A DNA stretch of 64,000 nucleotides from JAPOXR01 sp964291445 (GTDB taxonomy: Bacteria; Pseudomonadota; Alphaproteobacteria; Rhodobacterales; Rhodobacteraceae): NCBI GenBank assembly GCA_964291445.2, contig OZ219862.1, forward strand, positions 62,001 to 126,000, in the 5' to 3' direction. Shown here one piece after another: positions 15,823 to 24,167 of this stretch. The notes beneath the pieces are model-generated. The model made no database searches. It saw only the letters and a program-made list of their open reading frames with translations, and was not told the origin of the DNA. Position numbers and translations under genes: made by a program. Within the stretch, counting starts at the first letter, position 1; each line of letters starts with the position of its first letter.

Positions 15823-18489
15823 ATGACGAGTCTGAACGAAATACGATCAACCTTCCTCGGCTATTTCGAGGCCAGGGATCATCGGCTGGTTGCCAGTTCG
15901 CCGCTGGTGCCCCGAAGCGACCCGACGCTGCTGTTCACCAATTCGGGTATGGTCCAGTTCAAGAACATCTTCACCGGCGTCGAGCGGCCGGGGTTTCCGC
16001 GGGCGGCGACCAGCCAGAAATGCGTGCGTGCCGGCGGCAAGCACAATGATCTGGACAATGTCGGATACACCTCAAGGCACCACACTTTCTTCGAAATGCT
16101 GGGGAATTTCTCGTTCGGCGATTATTTCAAGGAACAGGCGATCATCCATTGCTGGGACTTGCTGACCCGGGGATTCGACATCGATCCCGACCGGCTGCTG
16201 GTGACGGTCTATCACGATGATGATGACGCCGCCGGTTTGTGGAAAAAGTGTGCCGGACTCGCCGATGACAGAATCATCAGGATCGCAACCTCGGACAATT
16301 TCTGGTCGATGGGGGCCATCGGCCCGTGCGGCCCCTGTTCGGAAGTCTATTTCGATTACGGCGATTCGGTGCCGGGCGGACCTCCCGGCAGCGCCGACGA
16401 GGATGGCGACCGGTTTGTCGAACTGTGGAACCTGGTTTTCATGCAGTTCGAACAGCATGAAGATGGCAGCCGGTCCGCATTGCCGAAGCCGTCGATTGAC
16501 ACCGGAATGGGCCTCGAGCGTATCGGCGCATTGCTGCAGGGCACCAATGACAATTACGCCACCGACCTGATCCGGTCGCTGATCGAGGCGGCCGCCCATG
16601 CAACATCGGCAGACCCGGACGGCCCCGGACGGTTTCATCTCCGGGTCGTTGCCGATCATCTGCGTTCGACCGCCTTCCTGATCAGCGAGGGCGTCATGCC
16701 GTCCAATGAAGGCCGGGGATATGTCCTGCGGCGAATCATGCGTCGGGCAATGCGGCATATTCACCTGCTCGGTTCGGACGAGCCGGTGATGCACCGGCTG
16801 GTTCCGACCCTGGTCGCGCAGATGGGGGCGGCCTTCCCGGAGCTGGCAACCGCCCGCGAGTTGGTCGAGGACACCATCCGGCGCGAGGAGACACGGTTCC
16901 GCTCGACGCTGGATCGGGGCCTTGCCCTGCTGGAGGCGGAGTTGAAAAAACTGCCATCCGGCGCGCCCCTTCCCGGCGAGGCGGCGTTCAAGCTCTATGA
17001 CACCTTCGGCTTCCCGCTGGATTTGACCCAGGACGCGCTGAAGGAACTGGGCAGGTCGGTTGACGTGGCCGGGTTCGACGCGGCCATGGACCGGCAGCGT
17101 CAAGCGGCAAGGAAGGCCTGGAAGGGCGGCGAAAATGCCACCATTGACAGGATCTGGCACGAGGTCAGGGACGAGACGGGGCCGACGGAATTTCTTGGCT
17201 ACGAGGCCGATACGTCGGAGGGACACATCCTGTCCATTGTCGGCGAAGGCGGGCAGGCAGAGGTGGCCGGAGCGGGAGAGAGCGTCTGCATCGTGCTCAA
17301 CCAGACGCCGTTCTACGCCGAGGCCGGCGGCCAGGCTGGCGATTCGGGAATTCTCCGAACCCAGGACGGGCTTGCCAGGATCGACGACACCAGGAGCGCG
17401 GCCGGCATCGTCATTCACGAAGCCACGGTCGAGGAGGGGAAGATTCGCAAAGGCTCCTTTGCCGGCCTGGTCATCGATTCCGCCCGCCGCAAGCTGATCC
17501 GTGGCAACCATTCCTGCACGCATCTTCTGCACGAGGCGCTTCGCCGGCAGCTGGGCGACCATGTTGCACAAAGGGGCTCGCTCAATGATCCCGATCGGCT
17601 GCGTTTCGATTTCTCCCATACCGGACCACTGTCGCTGGACCAGGTCTCCGGGATCGAGGCCGAGGTCAATTCGCATATCGAGATGGACTGGCCGGTCGTC
17701 ACCAGGACCATGACACCGGAGGAGGCGGTCGAGCTTGGCGCCAGGGCCCTGTTCGGTGAAAAATACGGCGAGGAAGTCAGGGTGGTGTCGATGGGCGAGC
17801 AGGATGGCTCCCGACGGGGCCGGTCGGGCGACACCTACTCGATTGAACTATGCGGTGGCACCCATGTTGCGAAGACGGGGGAGATCGGCCTGTTCGTGGT
17901 CACCGGGGAAGAGGCGGCGGCAGCAGGAATTCGGCGAATCGAAGGGCTGACCGGTCGGCGGGCCAGGGAATACCTTGCCGACCAGGATCGGCGAATGGCC
18001 GAGATCGCCCTGGTGCTGAAGGCGCGGCCGGACCAGTCGCTGGCGCGGGTCGAGGATTTGCTCAATGAGCGTGTTTCCGCCCAGCGGGAAATCGAGGATC
18101 TTCGCAGCAAGCTGGCCAAGATGCAGATGGACCGGGGTCTCGATGATGTCGAGGAGATTGGCGGCACCGCCTTCCTCGGGCGGGTGCTGGCGGAAATTCC
18201 GGCCCGGCAATTGCGGGGGCTGGTCGACAGGCAGAAGGACGGGCTCGGCTCGGGAGTGGTGGTCCTGCTTTCCGAGACCGATGGGCGGGTTGTCGCTGCG
18301 GTTGGTGTTACCGGCGACCTGGTGGACCGGGTTTCGGCAGTCGACATCGTCCGTGGCGTGGTGCCAGCCATTGCTGGAAAAGGGGGTGGCGGGCGCCCGG
18401 ATTTTGCCCAGGGCGGCGGCGCCGACCCGTCCGGTTGCGAAGATGCAATCGAGGCCGCACGTCAAATTGTCAGGGAGATGAATGCATGA
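15823..18489 (+). CDS. alaS: Alanyl-tRNA synthetase
   Basis: Charges tRNA-Ala and edits mischarged Ser or Gly. The 888-residue protein has the class II core at the N-terminus (RSTFLGYFEARDHRLVASSP, TFFEMLGNFSFGDYFK, DTGMGLERI). The editing domain around residues 560-700 has its zinc ligands NHSCTHLLHEALR and CGGTHVAKTGEIGLF, and a C-terminal DHHA1-type domain ends GGGGRPDFAQGGG. The ATG at 15823 gives the standard N-terminus; the in-frame TTG at 15802 would add seven residues. The stop overlaps the following small gene in ATGA. Confidence 0.97.
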   Translation: MTSLNEIRSTFLGYFEARDHRLVASSPLVPRSDPTLLFTNSGMVQFKNIFTGVERPGFPRAATSQKCVRAGGKHNDLDNVGYTSRHHTFFEMLGNFSFGDYFKEQAIIHCWDLLTRGFDIDPDRLLVTVYHDDDDAAGLWKKCAGLADDRIIRIATSDNFWSMGAIGPCGPCSEVYFDYGDSVPGGPPGSADEDGDRFVELWNLVFMQFEQHEDGSRSALPKPSIDTGMGLERIGALLQGTNDNYATDLIRSLIEAAAHATSADPDGPGRFHLRVVADHLRSTAFLISEGVMPSNEGRGYVLRRIMRRAMRHIHLLGSDEPVMHRLVPTLVAQMGAAFPELATARELVEDTIRREETRFRSTLDRGLALLEAELKKLPSGAPLPGEAAFKLYDTFGFPLDLTQDALKELGRSVDVAGFDAAMDRQRQAARKAWKGGENATIDRIWHEVRDETGPTEFLGYEADTSEGHILSIVGEGGQAEVAGAGESVCIVLNQTPFYAEAGGQAGDSGILRTQDGLARIDDTRSAAGIVIHEATVEEGKIRKGSFAGLVIDSARRKLIRGNHSCTHLLHEALRRQLGDHVAQRGSLNDPDRLRFDFSHTGPLSLDQVSGIEAEVNSHIEMDWPVVTRTMTPEEAVELGARALFGEKYGEEVRVVSMGEQDGSRRGRSGDTYSIELCGGTHVAKTGEIGLFVVTGEEAAAAGIRRIEGLTGRRAREYLADQDRRMAEIALVLKARPDQSLARVEDLLNERVSAQREIEDLRSKLAKMQMDRGLDDVEEIGGTAFLGRVLAEIPARQLRGLVDRQKDGLGSGVVVLLSETDGRVVAAVGVTGDLVDRVSAVDIVRGVVPAIAGKGGGGRPDFAQGGGADPSGCEDAIEAARQIVREMNA

Positions 18490-18773
18490 GCGCTTACTGG
18501 ATCGCACGGGTCGATGTCACCGACAAGGATGTCTACCAGGAATATGCCCGGCTCGCGACCGAGGCCATCGCCGAACATGGTGGCAGGTTCCTTGCCAGGG
18601 GCGGCAGGTGGGTCGGCCTGGAAGGGGAGAATCGTGACCGGAACGTGATCGTCGAATTTCCCTCGATCGAGGACGCAGTCACCTGCTACGAATCAGAGAC
18701 CTACCGCAAGGCACGTGAATTTGCCGGGCGCTCGGCCACCCGCGAACTGGTCGTCGTCGAAGGGGTCGGCTGA
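18486..18773 (+). CDS. DUF1330 family protein
   Basis: A 95-residue protein of the DUF1330 ferredoxin-like (dimeric alpha-beta barrel) family: MSAYWIARVDVTDKDVYQEY, then HGGRFLARGGR and a Glu-rich middle, FPSIEDAVTCYESETYRKA and an Arg-rich end. The biochemical role of this family is unknown. It overlaps the alaS stop by four bases and must be translated with alaS. It converges with icd, leaving 57 bases. The pairing with alaS may be only positional. Confidence 0.85.
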   Translation: MSAYWIARVDVTDKDVYQEYARLATEAIAEHGGRFLARGGRWVGLEGENRDRNVIVEFPSIEDAVTCYESETYRKAREFAGRSATRELVVVEGVG

Positions 18774-18830
18774 CCCTTCCAGCCCTGGTCGTCGAAAGGG
18801 TCCGGCATCCTGCCGGGCTGGTCGCCGGCG

Positions 18831-20039
18831 TCAGGCCAGCGCCCGGTCGAGATTCTCGTCGACCTTGTCCAGGAATTGTGTCGTGGTCAGCCAATCCTGG
18901 TCGGGGCCGACCAGCAAGGCGAGATCCTTGGTCATGTGGCCAGATTCGACGGTGGAGATAACCACGTTCTCCAGCGTCTGGGCAAAACTCTGCAACTCCC
19001 GGTTGTCATCGAGCTTGGCACGGTGCTTCAGGCCCCCGGTCCACGCATAGATCGACGCGATCGAGTTGGTTGAGGTTTCCTCGCCCTTCTGGTGCTGTCG
19101 AAAATGCCGGGTCACGGTGCCGTGCGCCGCCTCCGATTCAACGATGTTGCCGTCCGGGGTCATCAGGGCCGATGTCATGAGGCCAAGCGAACCGAAGCCC
19201 TGGGCAACGGTGTCGGATTGGACATCGCCATCATAATTCTTGCAGGCCCAGACGAATCCACCACTCCATTTCAGTGCCGCCGCCACCATGTCGTCGATCA
19301 GCCGATGTTCGTAGGAGATGCCGGCGCCGGCGAACTTGGCAGCGAATTCGCTGTCGAATACCTCCTGGAACAGGTCCTTGAAGCGACCATCATAGGATTT
19401 GAGGATGGTGTTCTTGGTGGACAGATAGACCGGCCAACCCAGCGACAGGCCGTAATTGAACGAGGCCCGGGCAAAATCCCGGATCGACTGGTCGAGATTG
19501 TACATGCCCATGGCGATGCCCGATGACGGTGCATCGAACACCTCCCGCTCGATGATGTTCCCGTCCGTGCCCTCGAAGCGCATTGTCAGCTTTCCGGCCG
19601 AGGGAAAGCGAAAATCCGTGGCCCGGTACTGGTCACCGAAGGCGTGTCGTCCGATCACGATCGGTCGGTTCCAGCCGGGCACCAGGCGCGGCACGTTGCT
19701 GCAGATGATCGGTGACCTGAACACGACGCCGCCGAGGATGTTGCGGATGGTTCCGTTCGGAGATCGCCACATCTTCTTCAGCCCGAATTCCTCGACCCGG
19801 GCTTCATCAGGCGTGATGGTGGCGCATTTGACGCCGACGCCGACCTCCCTGATCCGGTTGGCGGCATCAATGGTGATCTGGTCCTCGGTCCGGTCCCGCT
19901 CCGATATGCCCAGATCGTAATAGATGAGGTCGATGTCGAGATATGGCAGAACGAGTTTCTTCTTGATGATGTCCCACATCACCCTGGTCATTTCGTCGCC
20001 ATCGAGCTCGACCACGGGATTCTTGACCTTGATCTTCAT
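18831..20039 (-). CDS. icd: NADP-dependent isocitrate dehydrogenase (dimeric, eukaryote-like type)
   Basis: Oxidatively decarboxylates isocitrate to 2-oxoglutarate in the TCA cycle. The 402-residue protein starts MKIKVKNPVVELDGDEMTRV and carries KCATITPDEARVEEF, WRSPNGTIRNILGG with substrate contacts, GWPVYLSTKNTILK, the metal site YEHRLIDDMVA and SEAAHGTVTRHF with NADP contacts. This length and pattern are the type II homodimeric enzyme usual in Alphaproteobacteria. GGAGGTG precedes the ATG at 20039. It is divergent from lipA with about 100 bases between them. Confidence 0.97.
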   Translation of the reverse strand: MKIKVKNPVVELDGDEMTRVMWDIIKKKLVLPYLDIDLIYYDLGISERDRTEDQITIDAANRIREVGVGVKCATITPDEARVEEFGLKKMWRSPNGTIRNILGGVVFRSPIICSNVPRLVPGWNRPIVIGRHAFGDQYRATDFRFPSAGKLTMRFEGTDGNIIEREVFDAPSSGIAMGMYNLDQSIRDFARASFNYGLSLGWPVYLSTKNTILKSYDGRFKDLFQEVFDSEFAAKFAGAGISYEHRLIDDMVAAALKWSGGFVWACKNYDGDVQSDTVAQGFGSLGLMTSALMTPDGNIVESEAAHGTVTRHFRQHQKGEETSTNSIASIYAWTGGLKHRAKLDDNRELQSFAQTLENVVISTVESGHMTKDLALLVGPDQDWLTTTQFLDKVDENLDRALA

Positions 20040-20139
20040 GTCTGGACACCTCCGACTTCGTGCAATCCACCTCCTATAATCGCCTTCATTGGCAAGTTGA
20101 ATGCAGATGTAGCAGGACCGGCAAAATCCGGTTATTGGG

Positions 20140-21114
20140 ATGGAAGGGAAGAATCGACGACGGAGTCCGGATTTCATGGCAGGCAGGTTGCGACATCCCG
20201 AGAAGGCACATCGTCCTGACAGCGAGGTCACCAGGAAGCCTCCATGGATCCGGGTCAAGGCACCGGTTTCAGACGGCTATCGCAGGACCCGGCAATTGAT
20301 CGACCAGCACCGGCTGAACACCGTATGCCAGGAGGCGGCATGCCCAAATGTCGGCGAGTGCTGGAGCCAGGGCCATGCAACATTCATGATTCTGGGCGAT
20401 GTCTGCACCAGGGGGTGTTCATTCTGCAATATCGCCACCGGCAGGCCGGATGAGCCGGATTTGTTCGAACCGGCCAGGGTCGCCGATGCGGTGGCCAGGC
20501 TCGGGCTGAACCATGCGGTCATCACCAGTGTCGACCGGGACGATCTTGAGGATGGCGGTGCCGAGCATTTTGCCCGCACCGTCCGTTCGATCCGCCGCAA
20601 GTCGCCCTCGACCACGGTCGAGATTCTCACGCCGGATTTCCTTCGATGCTCGCCGTCAGTGGTGCAGCAAATCCTCGAAGCGCGGCCGGATGTCTTCAAT
20701 CACAATCTCGAAACCGTGCCGGCGCTCTATCCCACGGTACGGCCGGGCGCGCGGTATTTTGCATCGCTGCGGCTTCTGCAGATGGTCAAGGAAGCGGCAC
20801 CGCGTCTCTTCACCAAGTCAGGGCTGATGGTGGGGTTGGGCGAATCGAGAAACGAGATCCTGCAGGTCATGGATGATCTGCGCACCGCCGATGTCGATTT
20901 CCTGACAATTGGGCAGTACCTGCAGCCGACCGCCAAGCATCATCCAGTGGACAGGTACTGGCACCCGGACGAATTCGCCTCGCTGAAGCAGGCGGCGACC
21001 GGCAAGGGGTTCCTGATGGTGTCGGCATCGCCCCTGACCCGCTCAAGCTATCACGCCGACGAGGATTTCATCCGCATGCGCGGGATGCGCGAGCGTGCCG
21101 GCGGCATCGCCTGA
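20140..21114 (+). CDS. lipA: Lipoyl synthase
   Basis: Radical SAM enzyme that inserts two sulfurs into protein-bound octanoate to make lipoate for pyruvate and 2-oxoglutarate dehydrogenases. The 324-residue protein has the auxiliary cluster motif CQEAACPNVGEC near residue 62, the radical SAM motif CTRGCSFC near residue 88, and the SPLTRSSYHAD end whose Ser ligates the auxiliary cluster. The ATG at 20140 is used; an ATG at 20176 (MAGRLRHPEK) is equally plausible. Its demand for Fe-S clusters fits with the suf operon close by. Confidence 0.96.
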   Translation: MEGKNRRRSPDFMAGRLRHPEKAHRPDSEVTRKPPWIRVKAPVSDGYRRTRQLIDQHRLNTVCQEAACPNVGECWSQGHATFMILGDVCTRGCSFCNIATGRPDEPDLFEPARVADAVARLGLNHAVITSVDRDDLEDGGAEHFARTVRSIRRKSPSTTVEILTPDFLRCSPSVVQQILEARPDVFNHNLETVPALYPTVRPGARYFASLRLLQMVKEAAPRLFTKSGLMVGLGESRNEILQVMDDLRTADVDFLTIGQYLQPTAKHHPVDRYWHPDEFASLKQAATGKGFLMVSASPLTRSSYHADEDFIRMRGMRERAGGIA

Positions 21115-21182
21115 TGCCAGGGGCTCGCCGGGATGGTTGCCTGGCAGCCCGGTCGCCGGCATCGCAGCCGGCCGGTGCCTGG

Positions 21183-21272
21183 GTCACGACCTTCCCGCGC
21201 CCGGAATTGCCAACGTTCCCAAGATCGTGTCGGTGACTCGGTTGTGACGACCTTCCGGTGCCCGGAATTGCC
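21183..21272 (+). repeat. Two 29-bp direct repeats after lipA
   Basis: Copies at 21183-21211 and 21244-21272 match at 26 of 29 positions; both contain ACGACCTTCC and GCCCGGAATTGCC. Their starts are 61 bases apart in the gap between lipA and the COQ10-like gene. No known element was recognised. Confidence 0.6.
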
Positions 21273-21310
21273 CTATGCGGCGATGGATTGCCGTATCGCC
21301 GGCTGACCAG

Positions 21311-21757
21311 ATGCCTGCCCATCACGAATCACGCGATGTTGCGTTCAGCGCCGAGGATCTGTTCGAGCTTGTTGCCGATGTCGAGAGCTACCACGAATTC
21401 GTCCCCTGGTGTTCGGCGGTGCGGATTCGCTCCCGGGAAGCCCGCGGGCAGCGGGAGGTGGTGGTGGCGGATATGGTGGTGTCAATCCGGGCCTATAGCG
21501 AGAAGTTGGTCTCGCATGTGACGCTCGACCGGGACGAATTGCGCATCAATGTGCGCTACCTTGAAGGTCCGCTTCGAAAGCTGGACTGTGAATGGCGGTT
21601 CCTGCCGCGCGGCGATGGCGGGTGCCGGGTTGAATACGATGTCGAGTTCGAATTCCGAAACCGGTTGATGACGGCATTTTCCGGTCTGTTTCTCGATCGG
21701 GCGGTCACCTCCATCGTCTCGGCCTTTGAAAAGCGGGCAAATGCCATTCTTGGTTGA
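21311..21757 (+). CDS. COQ10/RatA family START-like protein
   Basis: A 148-residue protein of the COQ10 polyketide cyclase/START family: FSAEDLFELVADVESYHEFV, then PWCSAVRIRSRE, and a C-terminal helix FRNRLMTAFSGLFLDRAVTS. COQ10 proteins bind ubiquinone and support respiration; bacterial relatives are sometimes named RatA toxins, but in Alphaproteobacteria the quinone role is more likely. The ATG at 21311 (MPAHHESRDV) matches the family start. It lies after lipA on the same strand, a neighbourhood common in this class. Confidence 0.85.
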   Translation: MPAHHESRDVAFSAEDLFELVADVESYHEFVPWCSAVRIRSREARGQREVVVADMVVSIRAYSEKLVSHVTLDRDELRINVRYLEGPLRKLDCEWRFLPRGDGGCRVEYDVEFEFRNRLMTAFSGLFLDRAVTSIVSAFEKRANAILG

Positions 21758-21790
21758 CTGGCTGGTACCCGGTTGAACTGCCAGGAATGG

Positions 21791-22453
21791 CTATGGCGAG
21801 GAGTCGGCCAGCCGCCCGGATATGTAGTCGGTGACATGTGCGGCCAAGGTCTTCATGTGTTGGTCCTCGAAGAAGTGGCCCGAGCCCTCGACCGGCGCAT
21901 GGGTGATTTCGATTCCCCGCTGGTCCTGGAGTTTCTTGACCAGTTGATTGATCGAGGCAGCCGGCGCAATCTGGTCCTCGGTGCCGTTGATGAACAGGCC
22001 GGAAGCGGGGCAGGGTGCCAGGAATGAAAAGTCGTAACGGTTTGTCGGCGGGGCGACCGAGACGAAGCCGGTGATCTCCGGGCGCCGCATCAACAGCTGC
22101 ATGCCGATCCATGCACCGAACGAAAAACCGGCAACCCAGCATTGCGAGGCGTTCGGGTTCTGGGCCTGGAAATAGTCAAGCGCCGCCGCCGCATCGGCAA
22201 GCTCACCAACGCCTTCGTCGGTCGTCGCGGTGCTGCCCTGGCTCCTGCCAACGCCGCGAAAATTGAACCGGAGTACCGAGAAGCCCAGCCGGAGGAATGC
22301 GTAGTGCAGGTTGTAGACCACCTTGTTGTTCATCGTTCCCCCGTATCGCGGGTCCGGATGAAGGATGATGGCAATATGGGCGTCTCGACGCTCCTGCAGG
22401 TGGTACCTGCCTTCAAGCCGGCCGTCCGGGCCGGAAAAGATAACCTCGGGCAT
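21791..22453 (-). CDS. Alpha/beta hydrolase (dienelactone hydrolase-like)
   Basis: A 220-residue serine hydrolase. The N-terminal part has IAIILHPDPRYGGTMNNKVV and LRFNFRGVGRSQG (oxyanion region). The nucleophile elbow is GFSFGAW, the acid lies in FINGTEDQI and the catalytic His in VEGSGHFFEDQH. Proteins with this HPxPxYGGTMxNKV start are common in Proteobacteria, and their substrate is unknown. It is divergent from the iscR-suf operon, with an Irr-type box in the 155-base gap. Confidence 0.85.
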   Translation of the reverse strand: MPEVIFSGPDGRLEGRYHLQERRDAHIAIILHPDPRYGGTMNNKVVYNLHYAFLRLGFSVLRFNFRGVGRSQGSTATTDEGVGELADAAAALDYFQAQNPNASQCWVAGFSFGAWIGMQLLMRRPEITGFVSVAPPTNRYDFSFLAPCPASGLFINGTEDQIAPAASINQLVKKLQDQRGIEITHAPVEGSGHFFEDQHMKTLAAHVTDYISGRLADSSP

Positions 22454-22519
22454 TGCTGGGGCGGTCTCCCTGTTGATGCCGGGTCCGGTAGGAATTCTTG
22501 ACCAGGCGTCCTATTGATT

Positions 22520-22536
22520 TTAGAATGATTCTAAAT
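22520..22536. promoter_or_regulatory. Irr-type iron control element
   Basis: The perfect palindrome TTTAGAA-TGA-TTCTAAA equals the published rhizobial/rhodobacterial Irr (ICE) consensus TTTAGAA-N3-TTCTAAA as I recall it. It lies 72 bases before the iscR-like gene and 66 bases before the divergent hydrolase. Irr acts on suf operons in several Alphaproteobacteria, so control of the operon by heme/iron status is likely. Confidence 0.75.
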
Positions 22537-22608
22537 TGTCCGGCAGTCAAGCGAACGCTCGACCACTAGTTCACGGCCTGCCGACCGTCAACAAACTGCG
22601 ACGGACTC

Positions 22609-23067
22609 ATGAAACTCAGCACCAAGGGACGTTATGCAATGGTGGCGCTCGCCGACCTGGCACTGGAGGAAGGTGGCGGATTCGTGGCCCTGACCGATAT
22701 CTCGGCTCGGCAGAATATCTCGCTGGCCTATCTCGAGCAGCTGTTTGTCAAGCTGCGCCGGTCGGGGCTCGTCGAATCGGTTCGTGGCCCCGGCGGCGGG
22801 TATCGGCTGGCCAGGAGTTCCGATTCCATACGGGTATCGGACGTGCTGGAGGCGGTCGACGAGGATATCGACGCGTTCTCTGGCGGGTTCAACCTGTCGG
22901 GTGGAAACTCGGGAACCAAGGCGCAGTCACTGACCAATCGCCTCTGGGAGGGATTGTCGGCGCAGGTCTACGTGTTCCTGCACAAGGTCAGCCTGTCCGA
23001 TATCGTCGGCAATGAACTTGCGCCATGCCCGGCAGTTCCCAATCTCCTGCGCGTGGTCGATGATTGA
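22609..23067 (+). CDS. Rrf2/IscR-like regulator lacking Fe-S ligands
   Basis: A 152-residue Rrf2 regulator. The winged helix is well conserved (MKLSTKGRYAMVALADLALE, ISLAYLEQLFVKLRRSGLVE, SVRGPGGGYRLARS). It heads the suf operon in the usual iscR position. In IscR three Cys and one His after the wing bind a 2Fe-2S cluster; here the aligned segment is DAFSGGFNLSGGNSGTKAQS followed by LTNRLW. Aligned by eye, the Cys positions read Gly, Asn and Ser, and the His reads Asn. Only one Cys remains, near the C-terminus. It may act as a permanently cluster-free regulator. It overlaps the next gene by one base. Confidence 0.88.
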   Translation: MKLSTKGRYAMVALADLALEEGGGFVALTDISARQNISLAYLEQLFVKLRRSGLVESVRGPGGGYRLARSSDSIRVSDVLEAVDEDIDAFSGGFNLSGGNSGTKAQSLTNRLWEGLSAQVYVFLHKVSLSDIVGNELAPCPAVPNLLRVVDD

Positions 23068-24146
23068 TGGGCAACCGCGTCTATCTTGACTGGAACGCAA
23101 CAACGCCTCTGAGACCCGAAGCAAGACAGGCGATGGTGTCTGCAATGGACTTGCCGGGCAACCCGTCATCGGTCCATGGCGAAGGGCGTGCGGCCAGATC
23201 GGTGGTCGAGCGGTCGCGGGAGGAGATTTCCCGGGTGCTCGATGTCGATCCGGAGGGCGTGATTTTCACCTCGGGAGCAACCGAAGCGGCGGCGCTCGCC
23301 CTGTCTGCAAGACGGCTTCAATCGGCCGCCATCGAACATGAGGCGGTTCTTGCCTGGACCGAGCCGGTGCTGGAGGTCGGCGAGGGTGGCGGCGTGCTGG
23401 TCGACCGGCCATCGGAGAGCGTCCTGCAGTTGGCAAATGGCGAGACCGGGATCATCCAGGAACTCCCCGAGGGAGTTCGGCTCACCGATGCCACGCAGGC
23501 GGTGGGAAAACTTTCGGTGAATTCCGAATTGAAGAAGGCCGGCATGGCCATTACATCAGCACACAAGCTTGGCGGTCCAAAGGGCATTGGCGCCCTGCTG
23601 CTGCAGGGTGGCGAGGAGATCAAGGCCTGCCTCAGAGGCGGGGGCCAGGAGTTGGGCCGCCGATCCGGCACCGAGAATGTTGCCGCAATCGTCGGTTTCG
23701 CGGCGGCTATTGCCGCCGCGGCGAGGGATGTCTCGGAGGGCCTGTGGGACGAGGTGGCTGAAACACGGGACCTGTTCGAGGAGAGGTTGCAGGATTCGAT
23801 TGCCGATGTCGTGGTGATCGGCGCGGGATCACAACGGTTGCCGAATACCAGTTGCTTTGCGCGACCGGGCTGGAAGGGCGAGACGCAAGTCATTCAAATG
23901 GATCTTGACGGATTTGCCGTCTCCGCGGGGTCGGCCTGTTCGTCGGGCAAAGTTGGAGAAAGAAGGGCGTTGAAGGCGCTGGGAATGTCGGATGAGGTTG
24001 CGAATTCGGCCATCCGGGTATCCTTCGGGCCGGCGAGCGCTGCAGGGGATGTGCTCGGCTTCGCCGATGCCTGGATCCGCAGATGCAACGAATACGAGGC
24101 ACGACGGCAGTCGACAGACCGGTACACGGAAAACCGGTTGGCATAA
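23067..24146 (+). CDS. Cysteine desulfurase (NifS/IscS-type)
   Basis: A 359-residue PLP enzyme taking sulfur from cysteine. It has YLDWNATTPLRPEA at the start, FTSGATEAAALAL, an active-site His in AAIEHEAVLAW, the PLP Lys in ITSAHKLGGPKG, GGGQELGRRSGTENV and the catalytic Cys loop SAGSACSSGKVG. It belongs to class I (NifS/IscS) and is distinct from the class II sufS at the operon's end. The ATG shares its first base with the regulator's stop (TGATG). It is somewhat shorter than the 400-residue IscS. Confidence 0.92.
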   Translation: MGNRVYLDWNATTPLRPEARQAMVSAMDLPGNPSSVHGEGRAARSVVERSREEISRVLDVDPEGVIFTSGATEAAALALSARRLQSAAIEHEAVLAWTEPVLEVGEGGGVLVDRPSESVLQLANGETGIIQELPEGVRLTDATQAVGKLSVNSELKKAGMAITSAHKLGGPKGIGALLLQGGEEIKACLRGGGQELGRRSGTENVAAIVGFAAAIAAAARDVSEGLWDEVAETRDLFEERLQDSIADVVVIGAGSQRLPNTSCFARPGWKGETQVIQMDLDGFAVSAGSACSSGKVGERRALKALGMSDEVANSAIRVSFGPASAAGDVLGFADAWIRRCNEYEARRQSTDRYTENRLA

Positions 24147-24167
24147 ACATGGAGAACGGAGCAACCC

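Noticed and set aside
16072..17676. Long open frame (534 codons) antisense to alaS
   Set aside because: It lies wholly inside a perfectly conserved alaS, is rich in Arg, Gln and Gly, and has no family motif. Long antisense frames are expected in GC-rich coding DNA.
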